Notes under the pieces: generated by a model
Database searches by the model: none
What the model was told of the DNA's origin: nothing
Seen by the model: the letters and a program-made list of their open reading frames with translations, nothing else
Position numbers and translations under genes: made by a program
Part shown: positions 45,676 to 53,263 of the stretch, one piece after another
Position numbering within the stretch: the first letter of the stretch is position 1
How the letters are laid out: the number at the start of each line of letters is the position of its first letter
Source of the DNA: Flavobacterium kayseriense
GTDB lineage: Bacteria > Bacteroidota > Bacteroidia > Flavobacteriales > Flavobacteriaceae
NCBI RefSeq assembly: GCF_014305095.1
Contig: NZ_JACRUI010000001.1
Span: forward strand, 667,695 to 731,694
Reading direction: 5' to 3'
Length of the DNA: 64,000 nucleotides

Positions 45676-45971
45676 AACTTAGACTTTTGAGTTCTACTTA
45701 AGTAAACTTCCATGTTTGTTTCCAATTCATTGACTGAACTTACCCTACTGTTTAGAATCCAAGTCTCTAACTCTGACCTACGGAAATATATGCGTTTCCC
45801 GCCTGGTACATAGTAGTTCACTTCTTTCCTACTTGTCATTTTATAAAGACAAGATTTCGACAATTGCAAGTACTGAGCTGCCTCTTCAAGAGATAATATC
45901 TCCTTGCTTAAAATGTACTGTCTTTCTATTAAAACTTCTAATTTTTCTAATTTTTTAAGGATAATTTCCAT
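45672..45971 (-). CDS. Excisionase-like helix-turn-helix protein
   Basis: A 99-residue DNA-binding protein with the MerR-like excisionase fold (HTH_17): SLEEAAQYLQLSKSCLYKMTSRKEVNYYVPGGKRIYFRRSELETWI at about residues 27-72. It is typical of the Xis partners of Bacteroidota tyrosine integrases. It would bend DNA near the element ends and set the direction of recombination. A leading helix (KKLEKLEVLIERQY) may mediate dimerisation. Directly upstream lie a 14-base palindrome and four iterated GTGTAA motifs. It is coupled to the replication-initiator gene by a 4-base overlap. Confidence 0.88.
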   Translation of the reverse strand: MEIILKKLEKLEVLIERQYILSKEILSLEEAAQYLQLSKSCLYKMTSRKEVNYYVPGGKRIYFRRSELETWILNSRVSSVNELETNMEVYLSRTQKSKL

Positions 45972-45988
45972 TAGTGTTTAGTTTAATG

Positions 45989-46002
45989 GATATGCGCATA
46001 TC
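45989..46002. promoter_or_regulatory. Perfect palindrome upstream of the excisionase gene
   Basis: GATATGCGCATATC is a 14-base perfect palindrome 18 bases before the start codon. It is a likely operator for the excisionase-like protein or another regulator of the element. Confidence 0.6.
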
Positions 46003-46032
46003 ACTATTATTAATGAAACAAATTAAGCGCAT

Positions 46033-46065
46033 AAAAAAACCCTCAAAGCTAAAGTGTAATGAGGG
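46033..46065 (-). terminator. Terminator after the 46097-46972 gene
   Basis: On the minus strand CCCTCA pairs with TGAGGG around a 14-base loop, followed by seven T. Confidence 0.7.
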
Positions 46066-46094
46066 TGTAAGAGGAAGTGTAAGGTAAAGTGTAA
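46054..46094 (+). repeat. Four GTGTAA iterons at 11-12 base spacing
   Basis: GTGTAA starts at 46054, 46065, 46077 and 46089, so the copies face the same side of the helix. They lie just upstream of the excisionase-replication-integrase genes. This is the form of iterons or cooperative Xis/Rep sites. Part of the stretch overlaps the terminator hairpin. Confidence 0.55.
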
Positions 46095-46096
46095 GG

Positions 46097-46972
46097 TTAG
46101 AAATTATGTTTCTTTGCCATAGCCTGGATTTCGGATAATATTTCTTTATATCTTGAAACATCATTTTTTCTTAGAAAAGTATCAATCCCGTCAATAGCTC
46201 CTTGCTTTAGAAGAGTTCCTTGCTTAGAATAGAAAGACTTACTCCTGTCAATGGCTGACGGAGTAAGATTATCAAAAAACATTTTTATATTATTGATAAA
46301 ATAAAAAGTTATCCTGTTATCTTTGTTAAACACTATTTTGCTATCAACTTGTTTTGGACTAGGGTGAGTGAAAACAGTTATGAAATCATCTTCAAAAACC
46401 ACATTTTCATCAAGGATTCCTAATTCAAGTGCTAACTCATATATTAAAATAAGTTTTTTTCTGCTTATTAAAGGTTTAAACAATCCCTGTTTACTATTTG
46501 TTATTTGAATTGACCTCTTTGCCTCTATTTTTCCATTTCCTAAACTAATTAATGTTTTATTTATATCCTTCAAATAAGGTATGATGTCTAGTTGTAATTT
46601 ATTATAGCTAGATACACCCGTTAATAAGTCTGAGATCTTAAGTTTAGTCTTGCTTATATAGTTAGAAGCAGAATTACCTGAAATTTCAATATCGTCAGCT
46701 TTGTCTTTTATTAACTGAATAGATTTGTTGACTTGTAATTTTATTATTTCGAGTACTTTATCTTTGAAATAGACTTTCCTTGGGATTACATCTTCGTTTA
46801 GGTATTCACAATCTATATACTCTATATATCCTTGATCTCTATATGAAACAAAGGAAGGATTAATGGGATTATCGTAGAAGTCATTTTCAAAAGCATCAAA
46901 GTAGTTTTGCTTTAAAAATGTTTCTAAGAAAAGTAATGGGTAATTTGAAGTTGATTTTGGAGTTTGGATCAT
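46097..46972 (-). CDS. Element-encoded protein, unknown (regulator?)
   Basis: A 291-residue, mostly helical protein with no family I can name. The middle has paired helices (LQVNKSIQLIKDKADDIEI, LQLDIIPYLKDINKTLI) and the C-terminal third has LILIYELALELGIL followed by a beta segment. Position next to the integrase/excisionase set, and a loose likeness to the RteC excision regulators of Bacteroides conjugative transposons, suggest a role in element control. This is weak. Upstream are the right-hand arm repeats (46998), so its promoter may be controlled by integrase binding. Confidence 0.6.
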   Translation of the reverse strand: MIQTPKSTSNYPLLFLETFLKQNYFDAFENDFYDNPINPSFVSYRDQGYIEYIDCEYLNEDVIPRKVYFKDKVLEIIKLQVNKSIQLIKDKADDIEISGNSASNYISKTKLKISDLLTGVSSYNKLQLDIIPYLKDINKTLISLGNGKIEAKRSIQITNSKQGLFKPLISRKKLILIYELALELGILDENVVFEDDFITVFTHPSPKQVDSKIVFNKDNRITFYFINNIKMFFDNLTPSAIDRSKSFYSKQGTLLKQGAIDGIDTFLRKNDVSRYKEILSEIQAMAKKHNF

Positions 46973-46997
46973 AATTCAAATTTACAAAATCTATAAA

Positions 46998-47019
46998 TGT
47001 TTGACCTATGTTTAACCTG
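46998..47019 (+). repeat. Right pair of 11-bp direct repeats (candidate integrase arm sites)
   Basis: TGTTTGACCTA is followed by TGTTTAACCTG, 47 bases from the right attachment site. The pair matches the left-end pair with the two purine variants swapped, in the same orientation. Confidence 0.65.
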
Positions 47020-47029
47020 TAAAAACAAA

Positions 47030-47057
47030 AAAGCCTTTACATCTCTGTAAAGGCTTT
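47030..47057 (-). terminator. Terminator of the tRNA-Asn gene, supplied by the element
   Basis: On the minus strand AAAGCCTTTACA pairs perfectly with TGTAAAGGCTTT (loop GAGA), followed by T residues. It lies within the element, so the incoming DNA brought a replacement terminator. Confidence 0.85.
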
Positions 47058-47064
47058 CTGCAAT

Positions 47065-47141
47065 TGGCTCCCTCTCTTGGGCTCGAACCAAGGACCCTCT
47101 GATTAACAGTCAGATGCTCTAACCAACTGAGCTAAGAAGGA
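47065..47141 (-). tRNA. tRNA-Asn (GTT)
   Basis: A complete cloverleaf on the minus strand. The acceptor stem TCCTTCT pairs with AGAGGGA (one G-U), the D stem is GCTC/GAGC, the anticodon arm has the loop CTGTTAA with anticodon GTT, and the T-arm is CTTGG / TTCGAGC / CCAAG. The discriminator is G and CCA is encoded (47065-47067). The 3' part from the anticodon stem onward is duplicated at 29112-29158, so the gene is the target of the integrated element and was restored by it. Confidence 0.97.
47067..47113 (-). repeat. Right attachment site (47-bp tRNA-Asn repeat)
   Basis: It is identical to 29112-29158 over 47 bases; identity breaks at both outer edges. It is part of the intact tRNA gene. Confidence 0.92.
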
Positions 47142-47280
47142 AACTGTATATTGTTATTTGTATGAACTTTTAAATCTTTGTTGCTGCTTTATTTTGAAAT
47201 GCGTTTCAGTTGTAAAGCGGTGCAAAGATAGGCTATCATTTGGTTTGTGCAAATAAAAATTCAACTTTTTTTTATTTTTT

Positions 47281-48624
47281 TTACTTCCCTATAATTGATT
47301 TGTAAATATCGTTTCCGTTGGCAAATAATAAGAGGGTGATAAGTAAAACAAAACCAACCATTTGTGCATTCTCTAGAAATTTGTCTGATGGTTTTTTACC
47401 TGAAAAGATTTCGTATAATAAAAACATCACATGACCTCCATCGAGTGCCGGAATAGGTAATAAGTTCATTACTCCAAGCATAATTGATAATAGAGCAGTG
47501 ATTCTCCAGAATGTTTCCCAACTCCAAGTCTCCGGAAATATATCAAAAATAGCTTTAAAACCACCTACTTGTTTGTAAGCACCAGTACTTGGGCTAAAAA
47601 TCATTTTTAATTGTTTTCCGTATCCTATTAATTGGTCTTTTCCTTTGATAAGTCCCACCGGAATTGCTTCTGCAAAGCTGTACTCTTTTGTACTAACTTT
47701 ATAGTAACCTAGTTTTTCTAGTGATTCTAGACTCACACCTCCTGGTTGAACGTCTAATCTCCCCTCTTTAGAAACAATTAGGGTAATGTTTTGAATTTTT
47801 TGATCACGTACAATTGTTGCTGGTATGGTTTTACCTTTGTTACTTTCTATAATAGCTGCAGCCTGATCAAAATAGCGTGTAGATTTACCATTCAAAGAAG
47901 TAATGATATCTTTAGGAAGCAAATTAGTGTTGGGAGAGTTTTCCGCAACCGCGCCCACTACAAAAGGAGTACGTGTTGCAAACAAAGATCCTTTTTCGTA
48001 TTGAGACAATTGATCTACTAGATCAATAGGCATCGTAATTTCTTGTTGGTTTCCGTTTCTCTCTACTAACACTTTTTTAGCCATGATGATGGTCATGTTA
48101 ATATCATTATCAAACCTAACAATTGGTTTGCCATCAGCAGCTAGAAACTTGTCACCGGTTTTAAAGCCCGCCTTTAGCATAACAGGGTTTTCGATCAGCA
48201 TTCCGTCCTTAAAGTCGGTACTTGCCACATACGTATCGCCATAGGCGAAAGCCATTCCAATATAAATAATAAAAGCCAATATAAAGTTTACTGTAACACC
48301 ACCCAGCATGATGATCAAACGTTGGTAGGCTGGTTTAGAACGAAATTCCCATGGTTGCGGAGGCAATGCCATTTGTTCTTTGTCCATACTCTCATCGATC
48401 ATACCCGATATTTTCACGTAACCACCAAGTGGTAACCATCCAATACCGTATTCAGTCTCACCAATTTTCTTTTTAAGAAGGGAATATTTAACGTCAAAAA
48501 ACAAGTAAAACTTTTCGACTCTGGTTTTAAATAATTTAGCAGGAATAAAATGTCCTAATTCGTGCAAGATAATAAGTAATGATAAGCTCAATAAAAATTG
48601 AGAAAGCTTGATAAATAGATCCAT
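47281..48624 (-). CDS. rseP: Site-2 protease RseP (zinc intramembrane metalloprotease)
   Basis: A 447-residue inner-membrane protease that cuts membrane-bound anti-sigma factors or signal remnants. The zinc motif HELGH is at 21-25 in the first transmembrane helix, and the third zinc ligand is in NLLPIPALDGGH (about 392-403). Two PDZ domains lie in between (about 120-300), and the final helices follow. The length is that of the E. coli protein. It is a single gene to the right of the tRNA, thus core chromosome. A sigma-E-like target is assumed from the family and is not visible here. Confidence 0.95.
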   Translation of the reverse strand: MDLFIKLSQFLLSLSLLIILHELGHFIPAKLFKTRVEKFYLFFDVKYSLLKKKIGETEYGIGWLPLGGYVKISGMIDESMDKEQMALPPQPWEFRSKPAYQRLIIMLGGVTVNFILAFIIYIGMAFAYGDTYVASTDFKDGMLIENPVMLKAGFKTGDKFLAADGKPIVRFDNDINMTIIMAKKVLVERNGNQQEITMPIDLVDQLSQYEKGSLFATRTPFVVGAVAENSPNTNLLPKDIITSLNGKSTRYFDQAAAIIESNKGKTIPATIVRDQKIQNITLIVSKEGRLDVQPGGVSLESLEKLGYYKVSTKEYSFAEAIPVGLIKGKDQLIGYGKQLKMIFSPSTGAYKQVGGFKAIFDIFPETWSWETFWRITALLSIMLGVMNLLPIPALDGGHVMFLLYEIFSGKKPSDKFLENAQMVGFVLLITLLLFANGNDIYKSIIGK

Positions 48625-48868
48625 TTTTTAAATTTAATTCTTTTTACAACTCACAAAAGTAAGGTTTTCTATTTGTTTAATTTGCAATAATTATTCCACA
48701 TGAGTTTAAAAGTTTGTTAATTAATGAATTTTGAATGTTCGTTTGCGTATTGTCTAGTAACTTTACTTTTTAATTTTTTGAAAACACCACAAGGTACTCA
48801 GATAAAGAGTGTAGTTAAACGCTCTTCTTTGCCTTGATTTCTGTATTATAACCTTAACCTGATCATAT

Positions 48869-49936
48869 ATGAGTGCTACATTATTTACTCCTTTACAAAT
48901 AAAAGACATTACCTTTAAAAACCGCATCGCTATTGCGCCCATGTGCCAATACTCTTCCGTAGATGGTTTTGCCAATGATTGGCATTTAGTTCACCTAGGA
49001 AGTCGTGCTATTGGCGGCGTAAGTTTAATTATTCAAGAAGCTACGGCAGTTTCGCCAGAAGGTCGTATTTCACCAGAAGATCTTGGAATATGGAAGGCCG
49101 AGCATATCGAAAAGCTACAACAAATTAATAAGTTTATTAGCGATCAAAATGCAATTCCCGGCATACAATTGGCGCATGCAGGTCGTAAAGCGAGCGTTTC
49201 AGCTCCGTGGAATGGCAATAAAAAATTAGATACCACTCAAGGTGGATGGCAAACCGTGGCGCCATCAGCAATAGGATACCATGACAACGAAGCAACTCCT
49301 CTTGCCATGGATAGCGAAGCGATTCAAAAAGTGATTTCCGATTTTAAAGATGCTACTAAAAGAGCAGTACAAGCAGGTTATAAAGTAGTAGAAATTCATG
49401 CAGCACACGGTTATTTATTGCACCAGTTTTTATCGCCTTTATCGAATGTGCGAACAGACAATTATGGCGGTAGTTTTGAAAACCGAATCCGCCTTACGCT
49501 AGAAGTAGTGGAAGCAGTGCAAACCGAATGGCCGTCTAACTTACCTTTGTTTGTACGTATATCAGCTACGGATTGGGCTGATGGTGGCTGGAACGTAGAA
49601 GAATCAGTAGCGCTGTCTAAAATACTAAAAGAAAAGGGAGTGGATTTGATCGATGTCTCTTCGGGAGCTTTGGTGTCACATCAAAAAATTCCTGTGGGAC
49701 CTAATTACCAAGTTCCGTTTGCAGACCAAATAAAATCAGAAGCAGGCATCCTAACTGGAGCAGTTGGTTTGATCACCGAAGCGAAGCAAGCTGAAGAAAT
49801 AGTCGCTACAGGCAAAGCCGATTTAGTGTTATTTGCCAGAGAATCATTGCGCGATCCTAACCTTGCCTTAACTTTTGCTCATGATTTGGAGGCAGAAATT
49901 AAGTGGCCGAAGCAGTACGAACGAGCGAAGAAGTAG
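48869..49936 (+). CDS. Old yellow enzyme (YqjM-like NADPH-flavin oxidoreductase)
   Basis: A 355-residue FMN ene-reductase with a TIM-barrel fold. The N-terminal LFTPLQIKDITFKNRIAIAPMCQYS carries the Cys characteristic of the thermophilic-like (YqjM) class. The active-site pair His-x-x-His is in VEIHAAHGYLLHQFLSP, and the FMN-binding Arg is in LFVRISATDW and VLFARESLRDP. It reduces activated C=C bonds; the natural substrate is unknown, and stress response is typical. It stands alone, upstream of the long repeat field. Confidence 0.95.
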   Translation: MSATLFTPLQIKDITFKNRIAIAPMCQYSSVDGFANDWHLVHLGSRAIGGVSLIIQEATAVSPEGRISPEDLGIWKAEHIEKLQQINKFISDQNAIPGIQLAHAGRKASVSAPWNGNKKLDTTQGGWQTVAPSAIGYHDNEATPLAMDSEAIQKVISDFKDATKRAVQAGYKVVEIHAAHGYLLHQFLSPLSNVRTDNYGGSFENRIRLTLEVVEAVQTEWPSNLPLFVRISATDWADGGWNVEESVALSKILKEKGVDLIDVSSGALVSHQKIPVGPNYQVPFADQIKSEAGILTGAVGLITEAKQAEEIVATGKADLVLFARESLRDPNLALTFAHDLEAEIKWPKQYERAKK

Positions 49937-49989
49937 TTTTTTATAAATATATAAGTCCTATAAGTACAGTGGTACTAATATGTTTCAAT

Positions 49990-52044
49990 TTTAAAATAGT
50001 TATGGCCCCAGGATAGAACTGATAGAACGGATTTCCACTGCTTTTATAATTGATAGAAGTAATCTGCGAAAATCTGTGCAATCTGCGGTAAAAAAATTGG
50101 CTCACCGATGAGACGGATATAACGGATTTGTAATGCTTTTTATAATTTAAATTTGACGGAAATAATCTGTGTAAATCTGTGCAATCTGCGGTAAAAAAAT
50201 TGGCCCACGGATGGTACGGACATAACAGATTTGTATTGATTGTTAAATTTTAATTAAGGGGTGTACTCTGCGTTAATCTGTGCAATCTACGGTAAAAAAA
50301 TTGGCTCACCGATGAGACGGATATAATGGATTTGTACTGATTGTTGAATTTTTAATTGAGGGGTGTAATCTGCGTTAATCTGTAGAATCTGCGAGCTATT
50401 GTTTGGAAATTATCGGTGTTTTTTAGGCACTGCCTTGTTTTTTCATAAAGGAAAAAGTAATTATAATTTGCTATTGGGAATCTGTTTTTATCTGTAGTAA
50501 CCTGTTGTTAAATAGAAGTTGATGTGTATAAGCAAATAGTATCACCGCTATCAGAATCTCGACTCCGCTCGATTTGACAAGAGGCGCATAGAAAGATACA
50601 TAAGACATACACTGTTTTTATAAGTTACATTTGAGAAAATAATCTGCGCTAATCTGTTAAATCTGTGGTTAGAAAATTAGCCCACGGATAAAACTGATTT
50701 GTACTGATTGTGGCATTATTAATTAAGGAATTGATCTGCGTTAATCTGTAAAATCTGCGAGCTATTGTTTGGACATTGTCGGTTTTTTTAGGCACTGCTT
50801 TGTTTTTTCATAAAGAAAAAAGTAATTATAATTTGCTAATGGGAATCTGTTTTGTAGCAATCAATAACCTTATTGCCAGAATCTCGACTCCGCTCGATTT
50901 GACAAGAGGCTCATAGAAAGATATATAAGATATACACTGTTTTTATAAGTTACATTTGAGAAAATAATCTGCGCTAATCTGTTAAATCTGTGGTTAGAAA
51001 ATTAGCCCACGGATATAACTGATTTGTATTGATTGTTAAATTTTAATTAAGGGGTGTACTCTGCGTTAATCTGTGCAATCTACGGTAAAAAAATTGGCTC
51101 ACCGATGAGACGGATATAACGGATTTGTACTGATTGTTAAATTTTAATTGAGGGGTGTACTCTGCGTTAATCTGTAGAATCTGCGAGCTATTGTTTGGAA
51201 ATTATCGGTGTTTTTTAGGCACTACCTTGTTTTTTCATAAAGGATAAAGTAACTGTATTTAGCTATTGGGAATCTGTTTTGTAGCAATCAATAACCTTAC
51301 TGCCAGAATCTCGACTCCGCTCGATTTGACAAGAGGCGCATAGAAAGATACATAAGACATACACTGTTTTTATAAGTTACATTTGAGAAAATAATCTGCG
51401 CTAATCTGTTAAATCTGTGGTTAGAAAATTAGCCCACGGATAAAACTGATTTGTACTGATTGTGGCATTATTAATTAAGGAATTGATCTGCGTTAATCTG
51501 TAAAATCTGCGAGCTATTGTTTGGACATTGTCGGTTTTTTTAGGCACTGCTTTGTTCTTTCATGAAGGAAAAAGTAACTGTGATTAGCTACTGAAAATTT
51601 GTTTTGTAGTAATCAGTAACTTTACTATCAGAATCTCGACTCCGCTCGATTTGACAAGAGGCGCATAGAAAGATATATAGGACATACACTGTTTTTATTA
51701 TGCTATGGCACGGGGACAATATTGAATCTCGACTCTGGTCGATTTGACAAGAGACGCCTAGAAAGATACATAAGACATAGACTGTTTTTATTATGCTATG
51801 GCACGGGGAAAATATAGAATCTCGACTCCGCTCGATTTGACAAGAGACGTATAGAAAGATACATAATACATACACTGTTTTATCGTCCTACGATATTTGG
51901 GATAATAGTGAATCTCGACTCCGCTCGATTTGACAGTACAGGCAAATAAAATGATATAAAAATAAAAACTATTTTACTATCCTGTGGCACGGAGACAATA
52001 TTGAATTTCGACTCCGTTCGATTTGACAACATATACATATTAAT
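49990..52044. repeat. Gene-free field of nested direct repeats (about 2.1 kb)
   Basis: There is no credible gene. It is a mosaic of two repeat types. One contains phrases like CTGCGTTAATCTGT and AATCTGCG and recurs many times. The other contains AATCTCGACTCCGCTCGATT. Long duplicates are clear: 50552-50815 is nearly identical to 51304-51567 (offset 752), and 50231-50435 closely matches 51024-51227 (offset about 793). Both sequence phrases are, from general knowledge, dispersed intergenic repeats of Flavobacteriaceae. An ORF on the minus strand (51588-51875) is only repeat translated. Confidence 0.85.
51631..52044 (+). repeat. Tandem array of exact 93-bp period ending at a gene start
   Basis: GAATCTCGACTCC-type starts occur at 51631, 51724, 51817, 51910 and 52003, each exactly 93 bases apart. 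Units vary by a few bases to about a third. The tail of each unit (for example ATAAAAACTATTTTACTATC at 51962) resembles the first codons of the oxidoreductase gene (ATAAAAACCGCTTTACTATC at 52053), so the last unit runs into the coding start. Confidence 0.82.
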
Positions 52045-53085
52045 ATGCAAAAAATAAAAACCGCTTTACTATCCTACGGCATGTCGGGCAAGGTGTTTCA
52101 CGCCCCTTTTTTAGCACTGCATCCTGGTTTTGAACTTTTAGGATCATGGGAACGTACTAAAAAACTAATTCAACTGGATTTCCCAGTTGTGTTAAGCTAT
52201 CCCACATTGGAGGCAATACTCAAATCAGAGAGTGACTTAGTCATAATTAATACTCCTGTTGCTACTCATTATGAATATGCTAAGCAGGTACTCCAAGCAG
52301 GCAAACATGCCATTGTCGAAAAAGCATTTACAACTACTGTAGCCGAGGCTGAGGAATTAGCCGCTATTGGTAAAGCAAAAGGAGTCAAGCTCGCTGTGTT
52401 TCAAAACCGCAGGTGGGATAGCGATCTAAAAACGGTAAAGCAAGTCCTATCAGAAAATTTATTAGGTGATTTAGTAGAAGCCGAGTTTCATTTTGATCGC
52501 TACAATCCGGGATTAAGTCTCAAGCAACACAAAGAAACCGCTAACGCTGGCGCCGGAATTCTAAAAGATTTAGGTCCGCATTTAATCGATCAAGCGCTGT
52601 ACTTATTTGGTTTCCCTACTGCTATTTACGCAGATATTCGCACTACGAGAGCGGAGTCTTTGGTAGACGATTGGATCGATCTCGTTTTGTATTATGCCAA
52701 CTTTAGAGTTCGTCTTAAAGCGGGTTTTTTTGTACGAGAAGCCAATCCCGCTTATGTTGTACACGGAAAAAAAGGATCTTTTTTAAAGCACCGTGGTGAT
52801 GTGCAAGAGGACGAATTAAAAGCAGGGAAAAAACCTAATTTGGTTGATTGGGGAATGGAACCAATAGCCAAAGAAGGGCTTTTGCACACAGTAGAGAATG
52901 ATGAAATTATACGCAAAAGTATACGGACGCTTCAAGGAAATTATTACGACTTTTTTGAAGGCATGTATCAAGCTATTGTCAATGATAGTATTGAACCAGT
53001 TACTGCGCTGGAGGGCATACAAGTAATGCAAATTATTGAAGCCGCCATCCAAAGTAATAGAGAGAAAAAAGTAATTGCATTGTAA
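52045..53085 (+). CDS. Gfo/Idh/MocA-family oxidoreductase
   Basis: A 346-residue NAD(P)-dependent oxidoreductase. The N-terminal Rossmann fold has the GxxG-type motif SYGMSGKVFHAPF (about residues 10-22), then VVINTPVATHYEYAKQVLQAGKHAIVEKAF (about 70-99), with the EK(A/P) motif where the catalytic Lys stands. The C-terminal alpha/beta domain includes GPHLIDQALYLFG (about 180-192). Family members oxidise or reduce sugars and related polyols; the substrate is unknown. The coding start lies in the last unit of a 93-bp tandem array. The MFS transporter gene follows after 178 bases and may supply the substrate. Confidence 0.93.
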   Translation: MQKIKTALLSYGMSGKVFHAPFLALHPGFELLGSWERTKKLIQLDFPVVLSYPTLEAILKSESDLVIINTPVATHYEYAKQVLQAGKHAIVEKAFTTTVAEAEELAAIGKAKGVKLAVFQNRRWDSDLKTVKQVLSENLLGDLVEAEFHFDRYNPGLSLKQHKETANAGAGILKDLGPHLIDQALYLFGFPTAIYADIRTTRAESLVDDWIDLVLYYANFRVRLKAGFFVREANPAYVVHGKKGSFLKHRGDVQEDELKAGKKPNLVDWGMEPIAKEGLLHTVENDEIIRKSIRTLQGNYYDFFEGMYQAIVNDSIEPVTALEGIQVMQIIEAAIQSNREKKVIAL

Positions 53086-53229
53086 AAAATCCAATTGGTT
53101 AAAAATATAAGAAGCCAATCGTCCATATATTTGCTTGGATAACAGACCTTTTCGTATAAACTTATGAACGATAACGATGTAAGTACATGGAGTCAAACAA
53201 ACGATAACAAACTTCCTTAATGGTTTTTG

Positions 53230-53237
53230 TACTTTTG
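53230..53237 (+). promoter_or_regulatory. Candidate -7 promoter box (TACTTTTG)
   Basis: It is a TAnnTTTG match 27 bases before the MFS gene start. Confidence 0.4.
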
Positions 53238-53263
53238 CCATTCACAATATACAACTACTGCCT

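Larger units (their letters stand above)
29112..47113. mobile_element. Integrated element of about 18 kb in tRNA-Asn, carrying type III R-M and Abi genes
   Basis: Two identical 47-bp copies of the 3' part of tRNA-Asn bound the region; the right copy completes the functional gene. Inside, next to the right end, are a tyrosine integrase, an excisionase-like HTH protein and a candidate replication initiator. Both ends have matched tandem 11-bp repeats. Gene content is unlike the neighbours: restriction-modification, abortive infection, RadC-like, AAA ATPase and DUF3871. I see no relaxase, coupling protein, type IV secretion, capsid or tail gene. It is therefore an integrative element moved by a helper, or a satellite, rather than a self-conjugating one. 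No family name is known to me. Confidence 0.88.

Noticed and set aside
46097-46972. Firm assignment as RteC
   Set aside because: The likeness to RteC is only in position and helical content; no clear shared motif could be pointed to.
51588-51875. Minus-strand ORF of 95 codons with three internal peptide repeats
   Set aside because: It is the 93-bp tandem repeat read in one frame (93 is divisible by 3, so it stays open). There is no start context, and the peptide repeat simply mirrors the DNA repeat.
49990-52044. CRISPR array
   Set aside because: The repeats are not short units separated by unique spacers of constant length; the 93-bp units are similar along their whole length, and there are no cas genes.
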